Source: Maritalea mobilis (GTDB lineage: Bacteria > Pseudomonadota > Alphaproteobacteria > Rhodobacterales > Rhodobacteraceae). From it: a DNA stretch of 64,000 bases. The position numbers and the translations under genes were made by a program. Of the stretch, positions 1 through 8,622 are shown piece after piece (positions within the stretch are counted from its first letter, which is position 1; the number at the start of each line of letters is the position of its first letter). The DNA is taken from assembly GCF_019800885.1 (NCBI RefSeq), contig NZ_JAHVKE010000001.1, positions 1,364,001 to 1,428,000 on the forward strand. The letters are read 5' to 3'. The notes beneath the pieces are model-generated. The model did no database searches. It worked only from the letters and a program-made list of their open reading frames with translations, and was not told the DNA's origin.

Positions 1-473
1 GACATTACATCATTGAGCTCTCTGCAGAACGTCATTCGTTCCTTCTTCGTCCCGATGGATGCCGCTGTCACCAAGAGGTTGTCTCCGTCACCGAGTTGCG
101 GAGCGATGGCGTGTTTGAACTGGTAAAACCACGGATACTTATAGAACCGCGCTTTGCTGGTTGTGATTTTCGGATGCGCCTTCGCCTTCTCGCAAATTGT
201 GGCCTGAATACTTACCTCGTGCCGGCGGATCACATCAAATACTTGATCTCGGATCTCCTGCTTGTCGGTAGTCGCATGAAAATAGTCCGAGACAGGCTCT
301 TTACCCCAAACCATTTTTCGCCGCAGCCTCACTAAATCTGCGGCAACGCTCAAGTCTGACAAGGTAACGGTGCAGATTATGAAGTAGTCAGATATGTTCT
401 GGCCGCGCTTGAACGTGAAGCAACCAGCTTCGTCGGCAAACAGATATTTCTTAGCCAATTTCGACCTATTCAA
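1..473 (-). CDS. DUF3800 domain protein, 3' end outside window
   Basis: Reading the minus strand leftwards from a TTG at 473 gives about 157 open codons that run off the window edge. The N-terminus reads LFADEAGCF, followed by DYFHATTDKQ and VFDVIRRHE, the pattern of DUF3800 proteins, whose early acidic D-E-(S/A)-G motif resembles a nuclease active site. The proposed start overlaps the stop of the P63C gene by 8 bases, so the two are probably translationally coupled. The function of the family is unknown. The gene most likely belongs to the same IS1595-type unit as the transposase and the P63C gene. The TTG start is the only good start codon after an in-frame TGA. Confidence 0.7.
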   Translation of the reverse strand, partial: MNRSKLAKKYLFADEAGCFTFKRGQNISDYFIICTVTLSDLSVAADLVRLRRKMVWGKEPVSDYFHATTDKQEIRDQVFDVIRRHEVSIQATICEKAKAHPKITTSKARFYKYPWFYQFKHAIAPQLGDGDNLLVTAASIGTKKERMTFCRELNDVM

Positions 474-1440
474 TAATTTTATTCATTTCGTCAAACAAGA
501 ATGGTGCAATAGAGACGGTTTTTTGCTTCTTTGCCGCTGCCTTAAAATGCTCAATATCAGTGCACATCTCCATCAACCCTTGAACACGTCCGATCTGGTG
601 AATCAGCATGTTCCGGCCATCCTGATTGAGCCACTGGTGAAAACGGGCGCGCCGCTTGCCTTCGTCTGTGATGTTTAGGCGGTCAAGTTCCTTTTTGACG
701 TAACCATTTTCGAGAGGTTCATAGACATACTTGTTGATGAACTTGCCATAGTACTGCGGGCGCTTGCCGTGGCTAGTGTCGTTTCCATAAAGCCTGTCCA
801 ACTCGCCAAAGAACGCGGCAGGAAAGGTTTGAATCCACTTTTGCAATCCCTCGGCAATGTACTTCGATAGCAATATCCGAAGGGCCTGATGGGATCGGTC
901 AAGTTGGTAGCCTGTGGCTTCGTCTACCAGGGCAATGATGCCAACTTGTGCAAGTGCCCTGACAAGCACTTCGGCCTTCTGGGCAATGTGCCGTTGATTA
1001 TGGGGAAGCACATCCGCGTCGCGCGCTTGAAGAAATACCTCGCAAACCATCGGCAGGATTTCCGCGCGGTATCCACTTGCTACCGCACCTGACGGAAGAT
1101 GAAAATGAATGGGGCGGCTCTTCTCCAAAAGTTCTTTTGAAATAAATGGCTTAATTGATTTTCCCTGCAGGATTGCAGGAAGCTGCTCTTCACCCCCTTC
1201 TTTCCTCACGTTGGCTTTTCGGTGCCTGCCCATAGCCTCCAAGAATGTCGCTTGGGTCAGCACTCGTGTTTCATCGTCAAGCACATAGCACTCAATTTCG
1301 GTTTCGCCGATTTGAATCGGAGTGTGAGGTGCCCCCGCGACCGTCTTGCGCATGTTCGACTTGAGTTTTCCTAGCATGGCGTCTGCGACACTCTCGAACG
1401 CGTCGGGAATTGGCTCAATCAGGTTCTTCTTCTCAGGCAT
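466..1440 (-). CDS. P63C domain protein
   Basis: Protein of 324 residues. Residues about 97-182 match the P63C domain: KPFISKELL, then RPIHFHLPSG, then DADVLPHNQRHIAQKAE, then IALVDEATGYQ. The molecular function of P63C is not established. The C-terminal third is basic and has no recognised domain. The start overlaps the end of the IS1595 transposase by 8 bases, and its own end overlaps the DUF3800 gene by 8 bases, which makes a tight three-gene transcription unit. I infer that it is an accessory (passenger) gene carried by the insertion element rather than a chromosomal gene. No membrane segment or signal peptide is seen. Confidence 0.8.
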   Translation of the reverse strand: MPEKKNLIEPIPDAFESVADAMLGKLKSNMRKTVAGAPHTPIQIGETEIECYVLDDETRVLTQATFLEAMGRHRKANVRKEGGEEQLPAILQGKSIKPFISKELLEKSRPIHFHLPSGAVASGYRAEILPMVCEVFLQARDADVLPHNQRHIAQKAEVLVRALAQVGIIALVDEATGYQLDRSHQALRILLSKYIAEGLQKWIQTFPAAFFGELDRLYGNDTSHGKRPQYYGKFINKYVYEPLENGYVKKELDRLNITDEGKRRARFHQWLNQDGRNMLIHQIGRVQGLMEMCTDIEHFKAAAKKQKTVSIAPFLFDEMNKIIE

Positions 1441-2359
1441 TAATTAGGCTCCTGTAGGTCAGCCGCTTATTAACCATGCGGTCGATGGTCATTTCGATGA
1501 AATCCATAGTGCCGAACTGCGCTGTGTTGTGACGGAAGGAGAACTCCTTCACGTAGCGATGCAAGTGCTTGGCGCTCATGTAGTGATAGATGCCGATGTA
1601 GCCGCGCTTGAGCAGCGACCAGAAGCTTTCGATGCCATTGGTGTGAGCCATGTCGCGGATGTATTCGCCAGCCGAATGGTTCACGCGGATATGCTTGTAG
1701 CCCGCCGCAGAAAGACCAATGTAGCCGCCATGTGTGTCGGTCACGATGGTCGCGCCGCTCTTGCAGTGATCGCGAACAAACTTTTCCAGCTTAGGTGCTT
1801 TGGTGTTCTCGACCACTACTGCACGAACTGCGCCATTTTGATCGCGGACGCCAACCACAGCAGTTTTGCCGACTACGCCACGGCCCGCCCGAAGTTTCTT
1901 GTTGGCGTGTTTGTTCTTTTCACGCCCGCCCACATAGGTCTCATCAACCTGCATCTGACCGTCCATATGATCGTCGCGGTCTTTCAGCCAAGTCTCACGA
2001 ATGCGCTGCGCAAGAAACCATGCGGTCTTCTGGGTGACGCCCAATTCACGGGCCATCTGCGTGCTAGGGATGCCCTTGCGGGCGCTGGTGAGCATGTAGA
2101 TTGCCAGAAGCCACTTTTGCAGGGGAAGGCGGCTTTCGGCCAGCACAGTGCCGGTGCGGACGCTGAAATGCTTTCGGCAGTCCTTGCAGCGATACGGCAT
2201 GGGCTTGTGGTCCTTGCACTCGGTCACGCTGACCGAACCACAGTGACCACAGACAGGCTCGTCGCCCCAACGCTTTGCTTCGAAGAATTTGCGCGCGGCT
2301 TCCTCGTTTGGGAACTTCTGGAAGAACTCAAAGGTGGAAAGCGTTTCTGGGTTCGACAT
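1433..2359 (-). CDS. IS1595-family (ISXO2-like) transposase
   Basis: DDE transposase of 308 residues. An N-terminal zinc ribbon has C37-x2-C40 and C58-x2-C61. A helix-turn-helix lies at about 98-122 (STQMARELGVTQKTAW). The catalytic core follows, with D139 in QVDETYVGG, D208 in TDTHGGY and the NGIESFWSLLKRGY block near 241-254. This is the IS1595/ISXO2 layout at full length. The frame is intact, so it may be active. A good start is the ATG at 2359 after AAGGAGCC. It is the first gene of a three-gene overlapping unit with the P63C and DUF3800 genes. Confidence 0.92.
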   Translation of the reverse strand: MSNPETLSTFEFFQKFPNEEAARKFFEAKRWGDEPVCGHCGSVSVTECKDHKPMPYRCKDCRKHFSVRTGTVLAESRLPLQKWLLAIYMLTSARKGIPSTQMARELGVTQKTAWFLAQRIRETWLKDRDDHMDGQMQVDETYVGGREKNKHANKKLRAGRGVVGKTAVVGVRDQNGAVRAVVVENTKAPKLEKFVRDHCKSGATIVTDTHGGYIGLSAAGYKHIRVNHSAGEYIRDMAHTNGIESFWSLLKRGYIGIYHYMSAKHLHRYVKEFSFRHNTAQFGTMDFIEMTIDRMVNKRLTYRSLINA

Positions 2360-2389
2360 GATGCAGGCTCCTTATGGACCTGTGTAACT

Positions 2390-2427
2390 TAACTAGCCAA
2401 GTCGCGAAATAGAAAAATGGCTAGTTA
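2390..2427. promoter_or_regulatory. Perfect 10-bp inverted repeat upstream of IS1595 transposase
   Basis: TAACTAGCCA at 2390-2399 is repeated inverted as TGGCTAGTTA at 2418-2427 with an 18-base A-rich spacer. It lies 31-68 bases upstream of the transposase start, just inside the inferred element end. It is a plausible transposase-binding site or operator. No experimental match is known to me. Confidence 0.55.
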
Positions 2428-2603
2428 GGTATATAGCCCCCAAAAATTATGTCGCCCGCCGATGAAAGCCCCAGCGATGATCGGACGCAGACGGCGTTCC
2501 ATCAGTTCCCTAAGCGCGTCCTCCTGAAAATCTTGTCAGAGAGGCCAACTCATGACGAGGGTAGTCAAAGCTTATACAACCTACCGGTTATCGATCGGGC
2601 GGA

Positions 2604-3215
2604 TCAGATCAGCATGAGTTCGCGGCTGATGATTGCAGCATGCGCCCGGTTCCGCGCGCCAAGTTTTCGGCAGATGTTGCGCATGTGCATTTTCACCGTC
2701 ACCTCGGTGATGGAGATGTCCCGGGCGATCTCCTTGTTCGTCATGCCGTCGGCCGCCAGCCGCAGGATGTGCAGTTCACGCTTCGTAAGATCTTCCTGTC
2801 CCTTGCTGGCCATCGCAGCCTTTGGCTCGCCATCCGGTTTCACCGGGATAAATGTCTGGCCCGACTGGATCAGGTGCAGCGCACTGTCGAGGGACCTCAA
2901 GGGCATGGTCTTGGGAATGTAGCCACGCACACCAAGCGACACGCAATCCGACAGGAACCTGGAATCGAGGCTTCCCGTGAAGAGAACGACGGACGCTCCT
3001 CCGGCGGCATCGAGCACCGCCTTGACCGAGGCCAGCCCGGCCATACCCGGCATCTTGAGGTCCAGCATGATAATATCGAATGCCGCCGTCGAAAGCTTTG
3101 CAAGGAGGCCCTGCAACGCTTCGACCAGCGTCACCTCGTAGTCGCCGGTCTTCGCCAGGGCGGCTTCTACCGCCTGCCCAAGAAGAAGATGGTCGTCGGC
3201 GATGATCAGCTTCAT
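2604..3215 (-). CDS. NarL/FixJ-type response regulator
   Basis: Protein of 203 residues counted from the ATG at 3215 (MKLIIADDH), preferred because a receiver domain normally starts directly at such a sequence; the frame stays open further upstream. The receiver has the acidic pair D7-D8, the phospho-acceptor D52 in IIMLDLKMPG and the IPK lysine region. A LuxR-type helix-turn-helix follows (LTKRELHILRLAADGMTNKE). It is expected to be a DNA-binding output regulator. It is transcribed away from the kinase gene pair at 3485-6690, which is its most likely partner. The 269-base divergent gap is a natural site for shared regulation. Confidence 0.9.
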   Translation of the reverse strand: MKLIIADDHLLLGQAVEAALAKTGDYEVTLVEALQGLLAKLSTAAFDIIMLDLKMPGMAGLASVKAVLDAAGGASVVLFTGSLDSRFLSDCVSLGVRGYIPKTMPLRSLDSALHLIQSGQTFIPVKPDGEPKAAMASKGQEDLTKRELHILRLAADGMTNKEIARDISITEVTVKMHMRNICRKLGARNRAHAAIISRELMLI

Positions 3216-3484
3216 AGCGCGCAGTTTCTCCGCTGTACTTGGCGCACCCCGTATGGGAACGGCGGCGCGATCTTCGACTGGCCGCCATCGACAGGATGCC
3301 ACGCCGGTCCCTGCCGAAAACAGCGCACGGGTGTCAAATTAGAAGCATTTCTGGCAAAGAAAAGGAGAAGGCATGCCCATTGGGCGGCATCCATCCTTAT
3401 GGGTGGATGGAACCGACGAAAGATATGCAGCTCATACCTTTGACAGATTTGTTTGGCATTGGGGAAGTGAGAAACAGCTTGAGA

Positions 3485-4009
3485 ATGCGATACACCTATT
3501 CAAACACCCGCCGGGCCGTGCTTCTCGCGATAGCGGCTGCGGGTGCGCTCGCCCTCCAGGGGGGCGGGGCCACCGCACAGCAGGCAGAGGCACCGCCGGA
3601 CACAATCCTGACGGTCGTGCCCGCGCCCGGCGCCATGCCCGTTCACTTCACCGACGCCGATCTCGCCGATCTGCCCCAGCACTCCTTCCAGACGTCCACG
3701 ATCTGGACGGTGGGGGTGCCGGAGTTCTCCGGCCCTTCTCTTGCGAGCGTTCTTGCGGCGGCAGGCATGGAGGACAGCGTGCGGCAGATCCGGCTCACGG
3801 CGCTCAACGACTATGCCGTGCTGATCGACATTGAACAGATCGAGGAGGACGTGCCCATCATCGCCAACCGGATGAACGGCGCGACGTTCAGCGTCCGTGA
3901 CAAGGGACCGCTCTGGGTGGTGTTCCCCTTTGACGCCGCACCGCGGTATCGCGCCGAAACGATCTTTGCGATCAGTGTCTGGCAGCTACGGCATATCGAG
4001 GCTCTTTGA
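3485..4009 (+). CDS. Periplasmic molybdopterin-oxidoreductase-fold protein (probable kinase partner)
   Basis: A signal peptide (RRAVLLAIAAAGALALQ) is followed by about 140 residues resembling the sulfite-oxidase/YedY molybdopterin-binding fold: FSGPSLASVLAAAG, then LTALNDYAV and GPLWVVFPFD. The mature part contains no cysteine, so it lacks the usual Mo ligand and is probably not a working oxidoreductase. The stop overlaps the TTG start of the hybrid kinase by three bases (TTGA), which suggests coupled translation. I infer that it is a periplasmic sensing partner of that kinase. The ATG at 3485 was chosen because the signal peptide starts there; a GTG at 3467 is an alternative. Confidence 0.7.
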   Translation: MRYTYSNTRRAVLLAIAAAGALALQGGGATAQQAEAPPDTILTVVPAPGAMPVHFTDADLADLPQHSFQTSTIWTVGVPEFSGPSLASVLAAAGMEDSVRQIRLTALNDYAVLIDIEQIEEDVPIIANRMNGATFSVRDKGPLWVVFPFDAAPRYRAETIFAISVWQLRHIEAL

Positions 4010-6690
4010 TCGTGGAAGGCCGGGCAGGCATCTCCAACGCAACGGGCTGGCGTCCCCATGCCGTGGCCTACCTGCTGGTCGGCCTTCTGGTGTTGAGTTT
4101 GATCGGCCTCGCCCATGGCGCATGGCGCCTTGAGCAGAACCTCAGGGCCGTGCGCGAGGCCGAAGGCGACAATCGCGCCTGGAACGTGTCGCAACTCGAG
4201 ACGGATTATCAGGATTTTCTGTTCGCGTTGCGAGATGCGAGGGATGCCTTTCAAAGCGGCCCGCCGCTGTCGATCCAGCGGACGGACAGCGAAATGCGGC
4301 TCGAGTTTGACATCTTCTACAGCCGCATCACCGCCTTCAACGCCACCCTCAGGCGGTCCGAATTCGAAGACGAATTCCGGGCGCGCCTCGATCAATTGCT
4401 GACATTCCGTGATCTCACCGCCGATGCGGTCGATGCCATCACGGCGGGTGACATCGCCGCCCTCGACGCGCTCTATTCCAATGTCATCGCGTTCGAGGTC
4501 GATATCCGGGAATTGACGGTTGGCGCGCTTCACGCGCTTGTCTCTCGTGCCGAAGCCGCCAGGCTCGAGGAACAGCGGCTGCTTCGGTCATTCCTGGGGC
4601 AAGCTGTCCTCCTCCTCGTTCTTACGCTGGTCTCGGCAAGCCTTGCCCTGCGCCTTCTGGGACTGATCCGCAGACAGGCGGAAGAGACGCTCCAGGCGCA
4701 GGCCTTGGTCAACAAGGCTTTCGAAGGGGCGCAGGAGGGGGTGCTTGTCTGTGATGCCGATGGCCGGATCCTCCTGAGCAACCCGACGGCTCGCGAGATC
4801 TTCGGCTATGATCCGGGCGAACTAGAAGGAAAGCTTCTTGAGGAAACGGTTGTTCCGGCTTTTCGGATGCGCCGATATCGCATGGGCATGGCAGAGGCAC
4901 TCGCTCAGGTGCGCGCCGGAGAAAGCGGCGGCCTTGGTCCCATCCAGTTCGAGGGGCTGCGTTCCGACGGCGAGGTCTTCAAGGCTTCCGTCGCCTTGCG
5001 TGCAGAGGCCGCGTATGACGAGGCCCTGCGCATCTTTGTCTTCGTGCGCGACATCACCGAACGGTTCGAGTTCGAAGAACGGCTGCGCGTGGCGTTGCAC
5101 GAGGCGCGCGAGCATTCCGATGCCAAGGGTCGGTTCCTCGCGACCATGAGCCATGAGCTGCGGACTCCGCTGCACGGTGTGGTCGCGTCCCTCGACCTTC
5201 TGCGCAACGGCGAGTTTGACGACGAGACATCATCTCTGCTCGCCACGGCGAAGAGTTGCAGCGAAAGGGCGCTGACGCAGATCGACTACGCGCTGGATGC
5301 GATCCGCAGCGAAGGCGACAACGAGGCCCCGGCACCGTTCGACCCGGTCGCAGCCGTCCGCTCGATAATCGCCGAGATGGAACCCCTGGCGCGTCTGGAG
5401 GGCAACGTCATTTCTCTCGACCTGCATGGCCTGGAAGACCGGACGAGGATTTCTGGTCAGCCCAAGGCCTACGCGCGCACGGTATTCAACCTCGTCGGCA
5501 ATGCGGTCAAGTTCACGTCCGGCGGGCACATCACGATCCGGCTTGAAAATCGTCCCACCCGCGGAGCAGAGGCGCGTGAGCTGCTGACGGAAGTGCGCGA
5601 CACTGGCCCCGGCATTGAAAGAAAGGACTGGGAAAAAATCTTCGATCCGTTCGAACAGAGCGAGGCCACCCACCAGGCCGCCGCCAACCCGGGTTTCGGT
5701 CTCGGGCTTTCGATCGTGAAACAGGACGTGGCACGCATGCGTGGCAGGATCGAGGTCGACAGCGAAGTCGGGCAAGGCGCGTGTTTCCGGTTCACGATCC
5801 CCTTCGTGGAAGTCGGCGCGTCCGCTGCGCCACAAGCCGATCGCCGCGATGGGGAGACCGTCACGGCGAAACGGACGCCCCGCCAGCCCATGTATTCCCG
5901 CGCGCTTGTCGTTGACGACAATCCGGTAAACTGCGCACTGGTCGCGCGGATGTTGGAGCAAATGGGCATTGCCACGCAGTGCTGCGTTTCGGGCGCGGAG
6001 GCCGTGGAGATGGCCCGAACCCGTCGCTATGGGTTGATCCTGATGGATGTCCGGATGCCCGTTATGGACGGTGTCGAAGCCACCGAGATCATTCGCCGTG
6101 GCGGTGCCTCCCGCGACGCCGTGATTATCGGGATCACGGCACATGTGGATTTCACGTCGTCCGAGGCCTACCGAGGTTCGGGCATGACCTCCGTATTGAT
6201 CAAGCCGTTCGGCAAGAAAGACCTCGCGCGCCATCTCGAAGAACACCGTACGGCAGGACACGCGGATGTCGCGGTCCCCGACATGAGCGACGAGGCGCGG
6301 CATCGGGCCCTCGTTGCCCTGCGCGACGCGCTTGACCTGATCGGTGACAAGGTCGGTTTCGCGCTTGCGTCGGATGTCTGCGCCGGGGCCCGGGCTGCTA
6401 TCGCTGCGGCGCGTGCCAAAGACCCGACCACGGCCGACAAGGCCCATTCCGCGGCGGGGTCGGCCCTGATGTTGGGGCTGTCCGATCTGGGAAGACTGCT
6501 TCAGGATCTCGAACGTATGGCGGATGCCGCCGAACCGACGGACACCCAAGCGCTGCGGACGCTTCTGTCGTCGCTGACCCTTGAGGTCCATACCGTTGAC
6601 GAGGTGCTTCGGGATCTGTCACGCGGCGACCCAGGTGGTCACCAGAATGCGGCGGGTGAGGCAAAAAGCATCTCGGTCGCGTCCGAGTGA
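4006..6690 (+). CDS. Hybrid sensor histidine kinase with receiver and Hpt domains
   Basis: Protein of 894 residues. Membrane segments lie at about 19-40 and 196-218 and enclose a helical periplasmic part. Next come a PAS domain (about 232-350), a HisKA dimerisation helix with H383 in MSHELRTPLHG, a HATPase domain with VRDTGPGIE and GFGLGLSI, a receiver with D681 in ILMDVRMPVMDG, and an Hpt domain with H814 in DKAHSAAGSA. It therefore holds a complete phosphorelay apart from the final response regulator, which could be the divergent LuxR-type gene at 2604-3215. The TTG start overlaps the preceding gene. Its last 120 bases are duplicated at 22540-22659. Confidence 0.92.
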   Translation: MIVEGRAGISNATGWRPHAVAYLLVGLLVLSLIGLAHGAWRLEQNLRAVREAEGDNRAWNVSQLETDYQDFLFALRDARDAFQSGPPLSIQRTDSEMRLEFDIFYSRITAFNATLRRSEFEDEFRARLDQLLTFRDLTADAVDAITAGDIAALDALYSNVIAFEVDIRELTVGALHALVSRAEAARLEEQRLLRSFLGQAVLLLVLTLVSASLALRLLGLIRRQAEETLQAQALVNKAFEGAQEGVLVCDADGRILLSNPTAREIFGYDPGELEGKLLEETVVPAFRMRRYRMGMAEALAQVRAGESGGLGPIQFEGLRSDGEVFKASVALRAEAAYDEALRIFVFVRDITERFEFEERLRVALHEAREHSDAKGRFLATMSHELRTPLHGVVASLDLLRNGEFDDETSSLLATAKSCSERALTQIDYALDAIRSEGDNEAPAPFDPVAAVRSIIAEMEPLARLEGNVISLDLHGLEDRTRISGQPKAYARTVFNLVGNAVKFTSGGHITIRLENRPTRGAEARELLTEVRDTGPGIERKDWEKIFDPFEQSEATHQAAANPGFGLGLSIVKQDVARMRGRIEVDSEVGQGACFRFTIPFVEVGASAAPQADRRDGETVTAKRTPRQPMYSRALVVDDNPVNCALVARMLEQMGIATQCCVSGAEAVEMARTRRYGLILMDVRMPVMDGVEATEIIRRGGASRDAVIIGITAHVDFTSSEAYRGSGMTSVLIKPFGKKDLARHLEEHRTAGHADVAVPDMSDEARHRALVALRDALDLIGDKVGFALASDVCAGARAAIAAARAKDPTTADKAHSAAGSALMLGLSDLGRLLQDLERMADAAEPTDTQALRTLLSSLTLEVHTVDEVLRDLSRGDPGGHQNAAGEAKSISVASE

Positions 6691-7538
6691 TCGCGCAGAC
6701 GCGCCCCTGTCGCCTCTCCATTCATCCGCGCCCATTTATCGAAAGTTTGCCCTGGTAAACCTTTTCGCAATGCGACTGACTTCCGTGCGGTTGGTCAGTT
6801 CGTGGGGCATGTGACACCTTTTCAAAAAAAGAGAATTCCTGAGAGGCGGAAAGGCGGGGGCACCGATGCTGAAAAGACTTGTCGCGATGATCAAGAAAAT
6901 TGACGGGCACGGCTTCATGGAGCCCATGCCCTGTGCAATGGGCGGCGGCGCGTCGGTCGACATAATGGCGCCGGCGCCCCGCTGGACCGCTGACGCCAGG
7001 CTCCACCCCACCAGCAGACCCACTCGACCATCCGACTGCCATCAGACGCCGTCGCCTTTGAGCGCGGTGTCCCACCTGCTTGGGCCGAACGCGGTCGAAA
7101 GACGCATGGTCATGTTGGTCCCCGAAGGATCCACCCTCTTGCGTCACGCGGGCTGGCTCGATGACGCGACGCAGGGCTGCAGCACCACGTCCGAACCCGC
7201 AGATGTGCGCGGCGCGCCGAATGTCGGAGATTCACCTGGCGCCATACTGCTCGTTGACCTTGCAGTATTCCCGCGTCTGGCCACCGCAATCGACTGGCTG
7301 ATAGCACTTCGAAACGACGTGCCCGGTGTCGTGGTCGCCGTGGCCTTCGACCAGTTTCCGGAGCACGACATGAGCTGCGAAAGGTTCCAGGTCGCCGACG
7401 TGAGCGTGCGCTTGCCGATTTCTCGCCCGGCGCTCGGGTTGGCGGTCAGCGCAGCGATGACAAATCATCGGTTTACATTGCCACTTCGGCGGAAACCGAT
7501 ACTGCACTGAGTCAGTGTAGCACTGGACCTCGGTGACG
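6571..7538 (+). repeat. Inverted duplication, copy 1
   Basis: About 968 bases, from the end of the hybrid kinase gene through the degenerate receiver gene, recur in reverse orientation at 21693-22659. The two encoded 214-residue proteins differ at only about ten positions, while the spacer between kinase stop and receiver start has diverged more. The repeats flank a segment of about 14 kb. Confidence 0.9.
6866..7510 (+). CDS. Degenerate receiver-domain protein A
   Basis: Protein of 214 residues, soluble. The C-terminal half (about 78-205) follows a receiver fold: MVMLVPEG at strand 1 without the acidic pair, then AILLVDLAVFP with D131 at the phospho-acceptor position, then VVVAVAF, then ADVSVRLPIS where a receiver has its Lys-Pro. 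The N-terminal 75 residues are unlike any domain I know. It lies 175 bases after a hybrid kinase in the same direction. A near-identical copy is at 21722-22366 and two divergent relatives are at 19266-19832 and 20988-21617. Loss of the acidic pair argues against ordinary Mg-dependent phosphorylation; a phosphorylation-independent partner role is inference. Confidence 0.75.
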   Translation: MLKRLVAMIKKIDGHGFMEPMPCAMGGGASVDIMAPAPRWTADARLHPTSRPTRPSDCHQTPSPLSAVSHLLGPNAVERRMVMLVPEGSTLLRHAGWLDDATQGCSTTSEPADVRGAPNVGDSPGAILLVDLAVFPRLATAIDWLIALRNDVPGVVVAVAFDQFPEHDMSCERFQVADVSVRLPISRPALGLAVSAAMTNHRFTLPLRRKPILH

Positions 7539-8038
7539 ACCTCTTGAGGCTTCAACGCTGCACCGGGGTATTCTCCTGTCTCTTTTTGGGCAAAAAGCCA
7601 CGTCAGGGAGGGCTGTTTTTCCGCGAAGGCCAATGCAGATCGCCGAAGGGCAGCCGAACTCGCAATTATCGCCCTCGTGACCGCAACCGAAATCTGAGCG
7701 AGGGGCGGTATAGAATTCTCTTCCGAGAAGCTGCTCAGCAGACATAATCCCATCAAACAGTATGGCTATGCTGTTCTTTGCCCTGGAATTTCTTGAATTT
7801 GGGCAAATCTCAATGGGCATCGCCTTCGATCGGATTGCTCGTTGCCGCGCAATCGAATGAAGATTTTCTTTCGAAAGCTGGGAAAAAACCAAAGATACCC
7901 ATCCGGTCGCTTCTGCCCAATGCGGCGGCCACGTTTCCGCCCCTTTCCGCCTCGAATTTGATCGCCAACAAGGAACAAAGGGCTGCCGGTGCGTGCAGCC
8001 CGAAGAACTGCAAACTGAATTGAGCGGAAGGACCTCGC
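7511..8038. other. Gap without a supported gene
   Basis: The first 28 bases still belong to the inverted duplication. The rest has open frames on both strands but none with a recognisable family, a good ribosome site or matching codon use. A purine-rich stretch ahead of 8039 is presumably the promoter region of the pilin-like gene. Confidence 0.5.
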
Positions 8039-8233
8039 ATGAAACACATCGCCAAGTACGTCACTGGAGAGGCAGGGGCCATTAAGGTCGACTGGATCGT
8101 TCTGACCGCGGCTTGCATGTCACTCGCACTTGGAGCCGTGTCTTTAATCTCCGGCGGTGTTCGCGACGTCGGGCTTGAAGCCACTGCAATGATGTCGAAC
8201 TATGAAATCGATCATCATTTTGATACCGAATAG
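8039..8233 (+). CDS. Flp-pilin-like small membrane protein
   Basis: Protein of 64 residues. It starts with a short charged leader (MKHIAKYVTGEAGA), then IKVDWIVLTAACMSLALGAV, one hydrophobic helix. This GA-x-x-VDW(V/I)VLTA pattern is common in small Flp/Fap-type pilin-like proteins of Rhodobacteraceae. The ribosome site GGAAGGA lies 6 bases before the ATG. No tad assembly genes are present in the window, so any pilus machinery must be elsewhere. Its position among two-component genes suggests it may be a regulated output of that signalling, which is inference. Confidence 0.7.
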   Translation: MKHIAKYVTGEAGAIKVDWIVLTAACMSLALGAVSLISGGVRDVGLEATAMMSNYEIDHHFDTE

Positions 8234-8622
8234 AAAATCCATGCGCGGCAGGTGCCCCCGAATGGCGTCAGCAATTGAAGGTATTGCTTGCGGCCGGGTA
8301 GTTTGAGTTTTGTGACTGCGTCGCGTTGCAGGCCATGGGCGATCACCCCTAGGCCCCTTCGAGACTGCGGCGATCCTGTTCGGTGCGGTTCTGGCGGTCA
8401 CGCTGGCCAAGACCTTCGCTGAATTCTTGGCCCATGCGCTGGATGCGGGCGAACCTGTGCCGCGCGCTGCATGGCGGGCGGCTTGCCGACCGGCGGTCGA
8501 AGTCCTCGAACGCCGCTTCCTCGGCGTGTTGGGTAACGTGTCACGCTACAGAGGCGGGCTGGTCTTGCTGGATGTTCAGGGACATGCGCTGCTGCATTTC
8601 GTCGAGCCATCAGACTAACCCT
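8234..8622 (+). other. Gap with a possible membrane-protein remnant
   Basis: From about 8360 to 8618 a plus-strand frame without a convincing start reads ETAAILFGAVLAVTLAKTF, a likely membrane helix, then ends HALLHFVEPSD before a stop at 8618. It could be the 3' end of a truncated integral membrane protein. I recognise no family and see no ribosome site. Confidence 0.25.

Larger units (their letters stand above)
1..2441 (-). mobile_element. IS1595-type element with two accessory genes (partial)
   Basis: The transposase, P63C and DUF3800 genes overlap one another by 8 bases each and behave as one unit. The outer end on the transposase side is inferred near 2437-2441, where a run of five G on the minus strand begins an A/T-rich leader. 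The far end lies beyond the left edge of the window, so the terminal repeats and target duplication cannot be checked. IS1595 elements that carry extra genes are known. That these two genes belong to the element is inference from the overlaps. Confidence 0.6.

Noticed and set aside
5230-6591. 453-codon minus-strand open frame opposite the hybrid kinase
   Set aside because: Antisense shadow of a high-GC gene; no family motif and Arg/His-rich composition.
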